Below are positions 34,548 to 46,707 of a stretch of 64,000 bases of DNA, one piece after another. Origin of the DNA: Odobenus rosmarus divergens (lineage: Eukaryota > Chordata > Mammalia > Carnivora > Odobenidae); NCBI RefSeq assembly GCF_000321225.1, contig NW_004450660.1, forward strand, positions 248,001-312,000, given 5' to 3'. Position numbers and translations under genes: made by a program. Under the pieces are notes generated by a model. The model was not told where the DNA came from. It was given only the letters and a program-made list of their open reading frames with translations, and made no database searches. How positions within the stretch are numbered: the stretch's first letter is position 1; each line of letters begins with the position of its first letter.

Positions 34548-34758
34548 GGCGCCTGGGTGGCTCAGTTGGTTCAGCGACTGCCTTCAGCTCGGGTCATGAT
34601 CCTGGAGTCCCGGGATCGAGTCCCGCATCGGGCTCCCTGCTCGGCGGGGAGTCTGCTTCTCCCTCTGACCATCTTCCCTCTCGTGCTCTCCGTCTCTCAT
34701 TCTCTCTCTCCCAAATAAATAAATAAAATCTTTAAAAAAAACAAAACATGTTAAAAAA
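34548..34758 (+). mobile_element. CAN-SINE, sense, young-looking
   Basis: A full head GGCGCCTGGGTGGCTCAGTT and well-preserved body with intact CpGs. A perfect 17-bp duplication, AAAAGTATAATAAAGAG, is at 34531-34547 and 34759-34775. Low decay of both body and flank suggests one of the most recent insertions here. Confidence 0.96.
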
Positions 34759-34929
34759 AAAAGTATAATAAAGAGAAGTACAATGAAAATGTCTGGAAGA
34801 ATAAAGTCTCCCAGAATCATTAAACAACACAAGTCAGATTATAAACAGAAATATTCAGTGAGGTTTAACGTTAAGACCATGTCTCCTTTGCAGGTCAAAA
34901 ATGATTGGGTGCATTAAAGAGAGTCCTTT

Positions 34930-35462
34930 GTGTTGGTTTCTATGGCTGCTATAACAAATTGCCAGAAATTTCATGGCTTAAAACAAGACAAATTTGCCTT
35001 ACAGTTCTAGAAATCAGAAGTCCCAAAACATCTCACTTGACTAAAATCAAGGTGTCAACAAGACTGCATTCTTTCTGGAAGCTTTAGGGGAGAGGTGATT
35101 TTCCAGCTCTTAGAGGCCACTCCCACACCCTGGCTCTTTGCACTCCCCGCCTCCTCATCTCCATCTTCAAAACCAGCGGTGTTGAGCAGAGTCCTTGTCA
35201 TTCTGCCATTCCTCTAGTTGTCTTTTCCAATTCCCTTTCCATGTGTAAGGACGATAAATACTATATATATACATATATATATAGTATATATATATATGAA
35301 ATGATTATATTGGCCCCACCTGAGTAATCCAGCATAATCACCCTATATTCAGGATAGCTGATCAGCAACCTTGATTTGCCTTTGCCATGTAGCCTAACAT
35401 GTTCACAGGTTCTGGGGATTAGGATGTGGCCATCCACCGTGGGTCATTATTCTGCCAACCTC
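34930..35462 (-). mobile_element. MaLR-type solo LTR, antisense
   Basis: The opening 'gttggtttctatggctgcta', 'gttctagaaatcagaagtcc' and the end 'gggtcattattctgccaacc' match the complement of an MLT1-like LTR. It contains an (AT)-rich palindrome at 35258-35287. Confidence 0.7.
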
Positions 35463-36599
35463 ATCCACTAAGGTTTTCTAATCTAAATTGACCAGTTTGG
35501 GCAGGAGCACATTTCTCTCCTGTTTTCTTAGGAGATTCTGTCCTCCATATTTATTTTCAAAGCCGAATTTCTTATACTGGTGTGCGTTATGTCCACACAT
35601 TCGCATGAACATGCACATATATACACATACACACATCGCTAATTTATTCAGAACATCACTGGAAAACAATAGTACGTGAAAAAAACATGCTCTTAACGTC
35701 TTAATAAAGACTCCAAGGCAATATGGGATTGATATAAAGGGCATCAAACTAAGAATCAGAAAATCCATGTTCTCCACCTGAATCTGCCTTTTTATACACT
35801 TTAATGTAAAACAGTAGTAGTAGTACTCGAATGAGCTGTGTAGAGAGTCATGAGCATTTATTTCTCTCAGAGGTATTCCCCATCATTAAAATTCCATTAA
35901 GAAGCCTCACAGTCAACTAATGGTCAGCTCCAGAGGTGAAGATGGAAGGAAGATAATCCTGGTGTAAATTTAACTGAGAAGGAAATGCTTCTATATAGTA
36001 GGACCAGGAGAGGAGACTCATCTCCATTAGCCAAATAGAAGCCAGACTCCAAAACTCTAATTTTTGATGTCATCACTAATACTAATTCTTGAACCACTGA
36101 GTACAGAATTTCAGTTCACCCTACCTCAGTTTCTCAGCTAAAGTAATAGGATGAGATATTTAGGGATGGAACCCTAAATACTGGTATTGTGCATAAAATA
36201 TTTCCAGTTTTGAAGATCTTGGCACTAGATTAGTCCATTTTGTTGTGTAACAATACTGCCTCAATGCTCAGCAAAAGCAGATGTTGAAACTCATCATTAG
36301 ATACAGTTCGGGCTTATATTTTCCCAATTCTCAGTTTCAATTATCCGTGTTATACTTGTCTCCTATCATTTCAGAAAATCACAAGTTGGCAATCATAATT
36401 ACATAATTCTTTTTAAAAGAAGCTGTCAAAAATAGAGGCTTAAAACTAAAAAAAAAAAAAAAATGCAAGTCCTTTAAATTGATTGGTTTGAGGAATTTTC
36501 TCTCTGGATTTGGCCCAAGATTGGATTGAAATAGTTGATTATCTTAATAGTATCCTTAAGTTTTAACCACACAGTCACATTACTTGTGACTCACACTAG
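35463..36599. other. Intergenic, no assigned element
   Basis: No gene. A short (AC)n-like stretch at 35612-35636 and otherwise diverged sequence without a family I can name. Confidence 0.5.
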
Positions 36600-37130
36600 G
36601 AAATGATTATGTCAGAACTGGAAACTGTAAAGCTAGAAATTGTATAATAATAGAAATACCAATTAAGCTGTGAGTTGCAGAGGCAAGCTGGAATCTGCTG
36701 GAACCTAAAACCAACAACAACTGGCGGGGGCATTTCTTTTATCTCTAAATCTGTATTCTATTAAATATCGGTGATCTGCCTGGAACTCAGTCTGCCAAAG
36801 AGATATTCGGTGCCTACATTTGGAAATGTACATATGCTTTTCAGCAAATAGACAACAGGTCAGGTTAATGAGAAGTGTTCGCCTGCGGAATTCATCACGT
36901 TTTAATAGGTTTGTCATATTGACATGAGGGACCGCGTGAGTCATCATTTCCCGCCAAGGTGAATCTCCGCAGTGGACAGCCGTTTTGCATTTTAATACTC
37001 GATGCATGAAAAATTCCACTGCTGGCATCTACTCCTGACGCCTATGATCCTTTGGGACATAAATTTAGCTGGGCTCAATTTTGTAGCGAGGTTTTTTTTT
37101 TAACGCTGGGACCAGGAGAAGAGTTAACTT
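36600..37130. promoter_or_regulatory. Candidate conserved non-coding element with AP-1 and E2F-like sites
   Basis: This repeat-free segment keeps about ten CpGs (in TTCGCCTGCGG, ATCACG, ACCGCGTG, CCCGCC, CTCCGC, GCCG, CTCGATG, GACGCC, AGCGAGG) within a CpG-poor desert. It contains TGAGTCA (AP-1 type) at 36937-36943 and TTTCCCGCC (E2F type) at 36947-36955, ten bases apart, plus several homeobox-type TAAT cores. In human, MCTP2 lies beside a gene desert that ends at the developmental gene NR2F2, so a long-range enhancer is plausible. That is inference; conservation was not measured. Confidence 0.35.
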
Positions 37131-37231
37131 CCTATCGGTGTGAACTTCAGTCAGTTCATGCCACCATGTCTGGGCTTTCCGATTTGTCAAATGGGGAGTT
37201 TTGTGTGGAGGAAATTTAGCAATTTCACGCA

Positions 37232-37680
37232 TATGAAAAGAGATCAGAGAGAGAGAGAGAGAGAGCCAGACCAGCTGTGTAAGCAATTTGGAAAAGTGCA
37301 AGGTTTTTTTTTTTTTTTTTATCATTACTGGAAATGATACATTTTTGCGTTAGGTTAGGATAATCTGTGTTGTTTAATGTATAGATTTCTGTGTTGTGAT
37401 GTAGTAATGTAGTAACTGTAGACAGAGAAGACTTCAAATGATCTTTTGTCTCTCTGTCTCTCTCTCTTTTTTTTCCTCTTATATTTTCTCTTTTGCTCTA
37501 CACTCTGGGAAACTTCTTTGACTTTCTGTTTCAGTCTTTCAATTCATTATTTATTTGACCAATCATATCTTAAATTCTGTTATCTTTTCCATAGAAATCT
37601 GTTCTTCTTCTTTTTTTTTTTTTACTGCAGTCTCAAATCTGAAGGTAATGGACTATTTTTTTATTTTCATCTATCTACCT
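37232..37680. repeat. Low-complexity (GA)n and T-rich tracts
   Basis: (GA)n at about 37239-37264, a T run at 37304-37320, and pyrimidine-rich sequence at 37440-37640. No gene. Confidence 0.8.
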
Positions 37681-38029
37681 GAATCATCTATTTCTTCCCA
37701 TGTCAGTTCTTCTTTCACATTACTTGTTTTCCTCACGGGTCTGTGGATCCATTATTAATTCTTCTTATTTGGGACCAAAGAACTGGATTGGCTGTCCTAG
37801 GCAAGACCTGCAGGTCTTCTTTGCTCATGAATAAGGAGGTCCTTCTCCTGATAAACCCATCTTTGGAAGAAGATCTCTGTCAGTCTGGGAAGAGTGTGCC
37901 CACTGGCTGTTTGTGCTCAGGTAGGCAGAGAGTCTGTTCCAGGCTGTGAGTCCTTCCAAATACCAAAATAAGAAAGACTTTGTTCTGAACTTGCCAACAC
38001 CACCCTATGAATGTTGATATTACTTATAG

Positions 38030-38255
38030 CTGACATTTAGGCAGTGTTATAAGTATTTTAAACATAATTATTTAATCCTCAAAACAACTATATGTAGTAG
38101 TTGTACTATCATATTTTACATTTTACTTACATAAGGAAAATAAGGCACAGACAGTTAAGGAAATTGTTCAAGGTCACACAGCTAATAAGAAACAGACCTG
38201 AGCTTTGAGTCCAGCCAGGCTGGCTCTTGAGCCTGTGCCCTTGACTGTTATGTAT
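38030..38255 (-). repeat. MIR SINE, antisense
   Basis: The reversed MIR order is clear: 'ggcagtgttataagtatttt', 'aataaggcacagacagttaa', 'gttcaaggtcacacagctaa' and 'tttgagtccagccaggctgg'. Confidence 0.8.
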
Positions 38256-40480
38256 TCTACCTGAAGAAAATCCATTGATAATCTCAAAAGAAGAAATCTT
38301 GAGTTCTAGGGACTGAGACCATGCCGGCTTCCTGTGAATCTCTCTCTTCCCAGAACCTCTTCTCTCATTCATTCCCCTTTTAGACCCTGCCAACTTAAAG
38401 ATGAGCTTTCCGAGGGTTGCCAAGGATCAAGTTGCTCATTTCTCCACTCCACCAGTGTGGAGAGTCCACTGGCCTCATCCCCTATTTGACACTACCTCTC
38501 CGCCTGCTATCGGCATGTTCCATTCACCCCCACATTGCTCCACATCTCTCGTCTGTGATGACTCCTCCTTTATACTCTCAGCTCTTGTGCATTTATTCTC
38601 TTTTGTATGATGCTTTAATTTTACTAGCTTCTCATTAAAGAAGAGCCATTCCACCACGTTCAGTTAACCAGAGTTTATAAAACCAAATTACACACAATTT
38701 TTTGGCCCTTACTTACATATTTATCTGTTCAAATGGTTTAAAACAACCTGTGCCAATTACCACGATGACATTATCATTCTAAACTAGTAATTAGTTTTGG
38801 TTAACCCAAGTTAGTCTCTGATAAAGTCTCTGATAAAGACGGGAATGTATTTTATTGTTTTACATAAGCCTAGACTTACATATGTGCTTTGATATATCTA
38901 AAAGCCTAGGCCTAAGAGCACTTCTGAAGACATTTGAAATTTTATTCTGAAAGGGTCTTATTGTAAAAACATATTCAATTTCCACTAGTTCCTCCCATGA
39001 TTTTTGAATACTGACTATGGACTTAGGCACTGAGCGAGTCTTAAGGATCTCAGGAGAAATTTGCTGCCTTTTAAAACCTCATAATTTTGTTGGAAAGCTT
39101 AATTATAAGTCTATTCCTCAGGTTTTAGGAATAAGTTCTACTAATATAATAAAAACTATTTTAAAGTTTAAACTTTCTTGTTATTACTTAAAAATGAGCC
39201 AATGAGGCCAGTTCTTAGACATTTCAAGTCGCTGAATATTATTTTTTCTTATGAGAGAAGTATCAGTAGAATTTGAGCTAGAAACTTTACTGAAAGTCAA
39301 TGCCACCTCTTTACATTTATCACTGCCAGTCTTGCTCTGCATATTTTTTTGGTATTCGCCATGCATTGTTAACGGTGATTGTCATGTAATTAAATCACTG
39401 CTCATCACAAGAGCCTGTTTTTATGCTGAGATAAGCATCAGAAGCCTGCTGCAGGACCCCTAGATCAATAAAGATGTTCCCAGTAGGATTACAAAGAGGC
39501 TGGGGTTGAGCAGGGCACCAGAATTAATTAGGAATGATTTCTCTTTTTCTTTCTACTTTCAATATATTTTTTAATTGTTTTTCCATTTTCAATTGGCTCT
39601 ACCCCCTCTTTTTTTTTAAATTCTATATTGAACCTCAGACACTTCTGTCCAGAGATCTGCAGAGGCTGAGCTCTTAACTTCACCCACTTTTTCAGTCATA
39701 TCTTCAACTTACCTTAGTGCTAGTTATCTTGGAGTTTCATCATTTTTTAAAGAAACTTTGGAAGCAGAGGTGGTCCTCCAATTTCAGAAAGCTTTTTGGA
39801 CATTAAAATACAAGCTTTGAACTGCAGGTGGATTTCTTGTTTTAGCTGGCATGCTCTTGAGACAATGTGATATCCAGGTTTTAGAAGTATTAAGTGTATT
39901 CTAAAATGAAACCAAATCCAAATCAAACGTGAATTAAAAAAGAAGAAGAAGAAAACTTCTTGGTCTTCCATAACTGTGTATGACATCCTCTTGGTGAGTG
40001 ATATGTGCAAGAGCCAGGAACACTAAAGCTCATTTTTGGTACCAAAAACATTGTATTCTAAGTAGGAGGTGTGTCCCGGTGCAGATGGAGATGCCATTAC
40101 AACAGGAGCTCCTAAATTCGTCACTTCAAGGATTATTACAATTCCTGGCTGTGGAAATGGAAAGCAGAAATGAGTGAGGCAGCAGCTGCAGGAGGTGATA
40201 TCAGTGGGGAAAGGGAGGTGATGGTATTCAAAGAGTAAAAGATGACCTGAATCTTTCCAGAACCTGAGACACGTATCTCACATAAGAGGAGAAAAGAAGG
40301 AAATAATCAAATATTACAGAACAGGAAAGAGAAAGTGATCTATTAATGGTGACCCCAAATGACCTCATGGGAAGATTCTATTATCAGGTCCCCATGGTCA
40401 CAGATGGGCCTTGACAGAGCAATAGAGTGATGGGGTGGGGGCTTTGATGCTTCTTGCCCCTGCTGGTCCTCAGTAATTAA
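38256..40480. other. Intergenic, largely unique
   Basis: No gene and no repeat I can assign with confidence. Short open frames on both strands have no family resemblance. Confidence 0.5.
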
Positions 40481-41010
40481 ATCATGCATACATTCATTCT
40501 TTCAATCAACACACACACACACACTCACTGAGTACCTACTCTTAGGGTTTGATAGCGTTTAGGGGGCTATAATACACCCTTTACCATCTGAGGTCAGACC
40601 AAGAGATAGTTGCAGGAGTCAAACAAATGGAGATGAAAATATATCTTTATTGCTGCTAGTGAACGAGCAGGACAAATGGGTTTCCTAATACTGAGCCTCA
40701 GAATTAAATAGTCATACCCAGCCAGACACAGAGAGTGTTGGATACCAGAGGCCTAAGACTCCGGGCAGAGATGAGCAGAGAGAAATGCCCACTCTGTGCA
40801 GACAGGTAGATTCCAAAGAGAAAGAGGGAATGGCTCTGATGGGCATGCCTCCTTCCTCTTCCCTGGGCAGGTGTGTTGATAGAGGAGCTGGAGGGAAGTC
40901 AGGAGTGTTACTCCAACATAGCTCTCTTTATGGGAGTCTCTTAAGTGGTGGACTGGGGTCAAGGACCTTTCCTCTAGACTGGGAAAGAAACACATACAGA
41001 TTCCTGCCAG

Positions 41011-41110
41011 GTAGGAATCAGATACAGTCCATGCCTTCAAGGTGCTGATAGTCCAGTATGGCAACTAGAGCAATAAACAAGCAATAATAACACATGTGAC
41101 CATTTTTTTT
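41011..41110 (-). repeat. L2 LINE, antisense piece
   Basis: 'cagtccatgccttcaaggtg' followed by 'gagcaataaacaagcaataa' matches L2 in the antisense direction. The boundary upstream is unclear. Confidence 0.5.
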
Positions 41111-41155
41111 TACAGCAAGTGGGACATGTTGGACAACTTAGAAAGTAGCTGGCCC

Positions 41156-41353
41156 ATGGGGTGCCTGTGTGGCTCAGTCAGTTGAGCGTCCGACTCTTGA
41201 TTTTGGCTCAGGTCATGATCTTGGGGTCACGAGATGAGATTGAGCCCCGCACTGGGGCAATGAGATTCTCTCTCTCTCTCCCTCTACTCTTCCCTCTGCT
41301 CATGCTTGTGCACTCTCCCTTTATCAAATAAATAAGTAGGTCTTAAAAAAAAA
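41156..41353 (+). mobile_element. CAN-SINE, sense, young-looking
   Basis: The head is 'atggggtgcctgtgtggctc'. The A-rich tail ends at about 41353. A perfect 17-bp duplication, TAGAAAGTAGCTGGCCC, is at 41139-41155 and 41354-41370. Confidence 0.95.
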
Positions 41354-41370
41354 TAGAAAGTAGCTGGCCC

Positions 41371-43200
41371 CAACCTAGCTTTCCAGTCCAGTATTGTTAT
41401 CAATACTGTCCTGGAAATATGGTTGATTGCACTCAAAACACATTACTCTGCCATCCTTAATACCTAAGCCTGCTTTGATCTGGAATAGCCTTTTCTCCTC
41501 GCTCTCTCTGCCAGTGACATTCATTTTCAGTGCTTTTCCCACATTGCACCTCTCGAAGAAACATTTTTTGATCCCCACAACTCTTTGTGATCTTTCTTCC
41601 TTGTAACCAGATATGCCACTTTGTTACTTTCCTATGGCTATTGCATGCCTCCACGTTGTATCAGTCGTAAGAATGCATATGCTCGGCTCATCCCTTCTTG
41701 AATGGTGGCATCCCCACATCTACATGTCTTCTAACATCTACCTTGAAGGCTTTGCGGGTGGACATACAGAAGGGATGTTAAGTTAAATGGAAAGGAGCTA
41801 AGCGCCCTGCCTTTTAAGACTGGTCAGTCTCTACTGGCTTCTCAATTCGCTCTGTGTGCTGAGATCTCCCCACATCCAGAGGAGGAAGGATAGAACCACA
41901 TGGCTTGAGCCACTTCTCCGAACCTTATTAGCTATGGTGGCTTCATTTCTCCATGCAGAACTGCAAGGGCCATTTACAATGTGAAGGTATTTAAATCTAG
42001 AAGGTGACAGATGTGTGGTCAAAGGGAATTTGGGTTTTTCTGAAAAGTTCCGGGGGAATAAGGAATTTCATTATTTGCTCCCTACAGTCTTTGCACCATC
42101 CCTGCATTTTGTGTTTTTCATAAAACAAAACATTGAGCCTTCACAGTAGAAGCTCCGAGTGACCTTCGTGCTTTCTCTTGCTTCCCTGGTTGTATTAAAT
42201 CTCCAAGCTGCGCAGCAGGATTTCTAAAGGACACAGGCCTCAAACCTGCCAACCTATCAATTTAGTGGGGAGAAAAAAATAAAAGTTAGTGTGCCTCTCA
42301 CATGCCTGAGATTGTATTTGTAACTAACCTTCAGTGCAGACCGCACTGTTCACAAAGAGAGAATTATTCTCACGGTTTAGATCACCTGTTCCTCTCCCCT
42401 CCCCTTCTCAGAACTTTCCGCTGCTTGCTTTTGTCCCTCAGGACAGAATTGTTCCTTCTCTTCCTGCAAGCAACTCTTCTCTCCAAGGACGGTGATATAA
42501 TGTCTAAAGAAAACCACTCCAGCCCGCAAGTCCCCAATAGCGGCTTGGGAGGTGACTTACAGTGTAATGAGGTCTTGCTGCCACTAGGGCCCGAAAGACA
42601 ATTATGAGACAGAGTGTGTCCTTGGCAACTTTCCAACTTCATATGTGACCCTCTCTACGGGCAATCGGCTTCTTGGTTTTTGTTTTGTTTTGTTTGTTTA
42701 TAAGGATCTGTGGTTTTCAAAATTTGAGGAATCGAAAAATACCCCTCCCAGGTTCCTCCTTCTGCCTATGGAGTGTTACTCTCTATTTAGCAGAGGCGAG
42801 GACCCAACCAGGACGGAAGTCTTCCCTCGGTTCCGTACATAGGCAGTGGAGAAAGCTGTTAGATTTTTATCTCAGTTTGCCAGGCTGGAAGGAGCTCCTG
42901 GCAGCTCTCTTGTCTGCCAAGTGGACAAAATCTGCCTGCAGAATAAAATCTAATAGACATGACACTAGGAGATGGGAGGGAGCTATTAGGTCCTCCTGGG
43001 ACTGAAGCAAGACTTATCCCCAGATATCCCAGTTAACCGATCCAATAATTTCCTTCTCTGCATAATTTACATTGTGTTGGGATTCTGTCACTATGACATG
43101 AATCTTGACTAATGCAGATGATAATGCAAAAGTGCTTTCTTCTGCTAATTTGCAGATCTTTGATTACATATAAGACTGAGTATTAATTCATGTTTGCTGG
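41371..43200. other. Intergenic, no gene
   Basis: 41385-41770 has an L2-like texture in sense (a run resembling the L2 coding 3' part). 41800-43000 is richer in CpG and has no repeat I can name. The longest open frame (42673-43005) looks like chance. Confidence 0.45.
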
Positions 43201-43209
43201 TTATTTCTA

Positions 43210-43720
43210 CTCCTTCTCTATTTCTTCATGGTCTCTGCCCATATTTGACAATTTTCTTTTTGTTTTGTAATAGCTTTTAATATACTTAGACCATTAGTCT
43301 CTTTTCTGTCATATGTGTAGCAAATATTTTTTTCCCAAATTGTCATATATTTTTGACTTCGATAGGTTTTCTTGGCAAATAAATGTTTTTTTCTCATGCG
43401 TTTTGCCCTTGGCATTATGCTTTAAAAAGCCCTCCCTAATTCAACATTGTTTTTCAAGTGAGCAGACAAAATAAAATTTGAAAATCAACAGCACTCGTCC
43501 ATACTGGGAATAACCATTCAGAAAAGGAAATAAAAAATTTAAAATAGCAATGAAAGCTCTAAAGTGCCTGGGTTTAACCTAACAAAGAAAAAGCAAGCAT
43601 GTATGGTGAAAATCCTCAAAGAATTAGAGGACATTAAAAAACAGATTTGATTAAAGGAAGAGGTATTTTTTGATAGGAAAATTTAATAATAAACTTCAGA
43701 TGAGATTATATCTGTTGAAG
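43210..43720. mobile_element. Old LINE-1 pieces, antisense then sense
   Basis: 43210-43450 is the complement of the late L1M ORF2 region ('cattagtctcttttctgtca', 'agcaaatatttttttcccaa'). 43485-43720 is a sense ORF2 piece from further upstream in L1 ('gggtttaacctaacaaagaa', 'atgtatggtgaaaatcctca'). The head-on order suggests a 5'-inverted insertion, but no duplication was found. Confidence 0.55.
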
Positions 43721-44309
43721 GGGTACAACATAGTAGGTGCTTTCTATGTAGGCTTTTCATGTGTTAACATTTAAACTGCTCACCAACCCTACATAATAAT
43801 GCTTTCAAGAACATCAGAGTGGATGCTTGGAGGGGTTGGAGAGTATGGAGCCAGAGAAGTACAATGGAATGATGATGGGGAGAAAATCAAATAAAAAGAT
43901 GGGGAATGCGTTTTATAGACCAATGGATGATAGTGAGCCATGAACTAAGGAGTATTGTTAGATCCTGTTTGCTCCCGAGGTCCAAAAGCAAAGAAAGAAC
44001 AAGTGAAGTAAAACAAAAGGAAAATATGAACCTATACTATCTTCTAGTACTTTTAATGTTTTATTTTTATTTGGTGTAAATTGTGAGAAAAATATCGACC
44101 TTATCTGGTTCTCTCCTCCTCCCCCTAAAAACATTTAGGCAATTGGTGAAATACATTTTATGGATAATTCCTTCTTTCCCACTGTTTTAAAATGCCAAGT
44201 TGATTTTGTAATAATATACATATAGATCTGTTTCTGCTGTTTCTTTTGTTTGGTTGTAAAGATCAGCCTGTCTTTTCTTACGCCAGTGAAAAACTTTAAA
44301 AGAGGTCAG

Positions 44310-45160
44310 TTTCACATCAGTCTTTTGACTTTCTAGTCTATCAATCACCAATTCTCATTAATTCTACCTTCTAAATATTTGTCATATCCTTCAATTCTCC
44401 AATGCACCCAACCTGGTTAGCTACATCACCATCTTTCTCCTGGAACACCACATAGCCCACCATGTAGTTGCCCTGTGTGTATTCTTCATCGCATCCAGAA
44501 CATTCTCTGCACAACAGAAAAGAATAAACTCCTTAAGCCATTAGTTTCATTATGGTCCCTGCCCAGGACCCTTAGGGAGATTTTTCACTGCACTCAAATA
44601 GAATCTATTCCATGTTGCATGGTCTGCACGTGGCCCCACCTGTTTCTCTCCTCCCTTTTCCCCAAGTCTCTGGAGTTCGGTCTTTTGGTTGACACCAGAC
44701 TCCTTTTGTTTCTTGCCTGTGCCAAGATCTGCTGGTCACAGGGCCTTCAAACCTGCTTTCTTTCTCCTGGGAACTCTAGTTCCCTTTCATCCTTGAGTCA
44801 GGTTCAATGTCACTTCCCATGAAAACCATCACTTACGGCTTTGGGTGGGCTGCATGGCAGGCCAGTGACACCATTTGTGTGCCCATTGAAGGAAATGGTG
44901 TCCTCCACTTTGGGCATAGAAGAACTGCAGCACCAAACACGGCTCTCCCTGACTGGTAGCTTTCTTGTAAAGCACTTGTTACTGCTTGAAATTAGATATT
45001 TACGATATCAGGGTCATTATTTTTTTACTCTCTCCCTCTCCTTCACTAGATTGTAAACTCCTTGGAGGCAGGGCCATGTCTGTTCTCTCTACCTGTCCCA
45101 CAAGCAAAACTCACACAGTGGGTCCTCAAGTATTTACTTAATGAATGAGTAACATCTGGT
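44310..45160 (+). repeat. L2 LINE 3' region, sense
   Basis: It ends with a clear L2 signature: 'cactagattgtaaactcctt', 'ggaggcagggccatgtctgt', then 'caagtatttacttaatgaat'. The upstream 700 bases have the pyrimidine-rich composition of the L2 3' part. The open frames in it are remnants. Confidence 0.65.
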
Positions 45161-45574
45161 TGGTCATGTCACTTCCTATCGCTCTTCATTTAAAAAAGTT
45201 CCAAGCTATCTATCCCACCTTTTTCTTCTACATAAATTTTCAGATTTTTTTCATGCTCTAAAATATCCTACTGGAATTTCATTATATTCATAAATTATTT
45301 TTGGATGATTTGCAATCTTCATGATATTAATCTCTCAATGTGTAAACACGACATAATATTTCATAGCTTTTTTTCCCTCATACAAGTTCTACTCATTTCT
45401 CATAAGGGTTATTTCCACTTTGTTTTATATTTGTGGTTGCAACTGGGTGCAATCTTTTTGGAGAGGAGGGATCCTTTTCTTAGTCTATTTTCAAAGGAGG
45501 TATATTTTAATATAGGAAACTACTGGTATTTTATATATAGTTTTTAATTGGCAAATATATTTAAATCAATTATT

Positions 45575-45741
45575 ACTATTTTTTTAGAGGGGGTAAGGGG
45601 AGGGAGAGGGAGAGAGAATCTTAAGCAGGCTCCATGGCCAGAACAGAGCCCAATGCGGGGCTTGATCTCATGACCCTGAGATCATGACCTGAGCCAAAAT
45701 CAAGAGTTGGACACTTAACCGACTGAGCAACCCAGGCGCCC
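45575..45741 (-). mobile_element. CAN-SINE, antisense
   Basis: It runs from a T tract at 45579 to the head complement GAGCAACCCAGGCGCCC. The duplication 'ttaaatcaattatt' versus 'ttaaatcagttatt' is at 45561-45574 and 45742-45755. Confidence 0.93.
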
Positions 45742-45755
45742 TTAAATCAGTTATT

Positions 45756-46676
45756 TGTTTTAATGACTTTAATAGATCTTACTACATTTTCTAGGGAGGC
45801 AGTCATGCAACCTTCAGGCAATTTTTTCTTTATCCCCTTCATTATTAGAGCTATTATGCCATTTTTGTATTTTAACCCATCAGTTATTATTTACAGAATA
45901 ATTTTAAGTAACAATAATAAAATGAGGTAATAACTTCATTATGTTCCTAATCCCAAAGAGAATTTATTTGTTTACCGTTAAGCGTGATGCAGTTACCCCT
46001 CTGGCACAGGTTTGTTTTTGTGTTAAGAAGAAAATTTTATCATCTTTTACAAAGAATTTTTGTATGAAAAATGATATTCAAGTTTATTCAATGCATTTGA
46101 ATCCTCACTAGGAGAATTATAAGGAACATGATTTGGGAACCACAGGAGTGAGAACTCCAGTTTGAGCATCCTCATGGGCATGTTTTTCTCTGAGGAACAA
46201 TGATGTTGGGTCCACACAAAACACTGCTGTTAGCTTCACTGATTTTTGTGGCCTACAATGCAGCTTCACTGGTTCCTCGGATGTTTTGCCACATGCTTAT
46301 CTCTTCATTATGTTTTTCTCTGATTTGGCTAAAATTTAGGAAAGGGCTATTCCTTAGACATTCATTTCCCAAGTATGGTTGTTGAAGAAAGAAATGATGT
46401 TGGAAGTCTCACATCTAAGGGCTACTTGGGCTTATTAGCATTAACGATGAGCTAGAAAGGTATCTTCTGATTTGCTCAGCCCTTGCAAAATTAAACATGA
46501 ATGTTTCCATGAAAAGCGAGTGATTTTTTTGCTGTCTTTGTGTTACTCTTTGTTAATCTGCTCATGTGGGCCAAAAATTAGCCAGAAAATTATTTAGAGA
46601 GTTCTCTAGCTCTTTGATCATTTTTGTTACAGGGGACAGATTCTCTTCTCTCCATTATTATGAAAAGAATTTTGAT

Positions 46677-46707
<31 letters not shown>

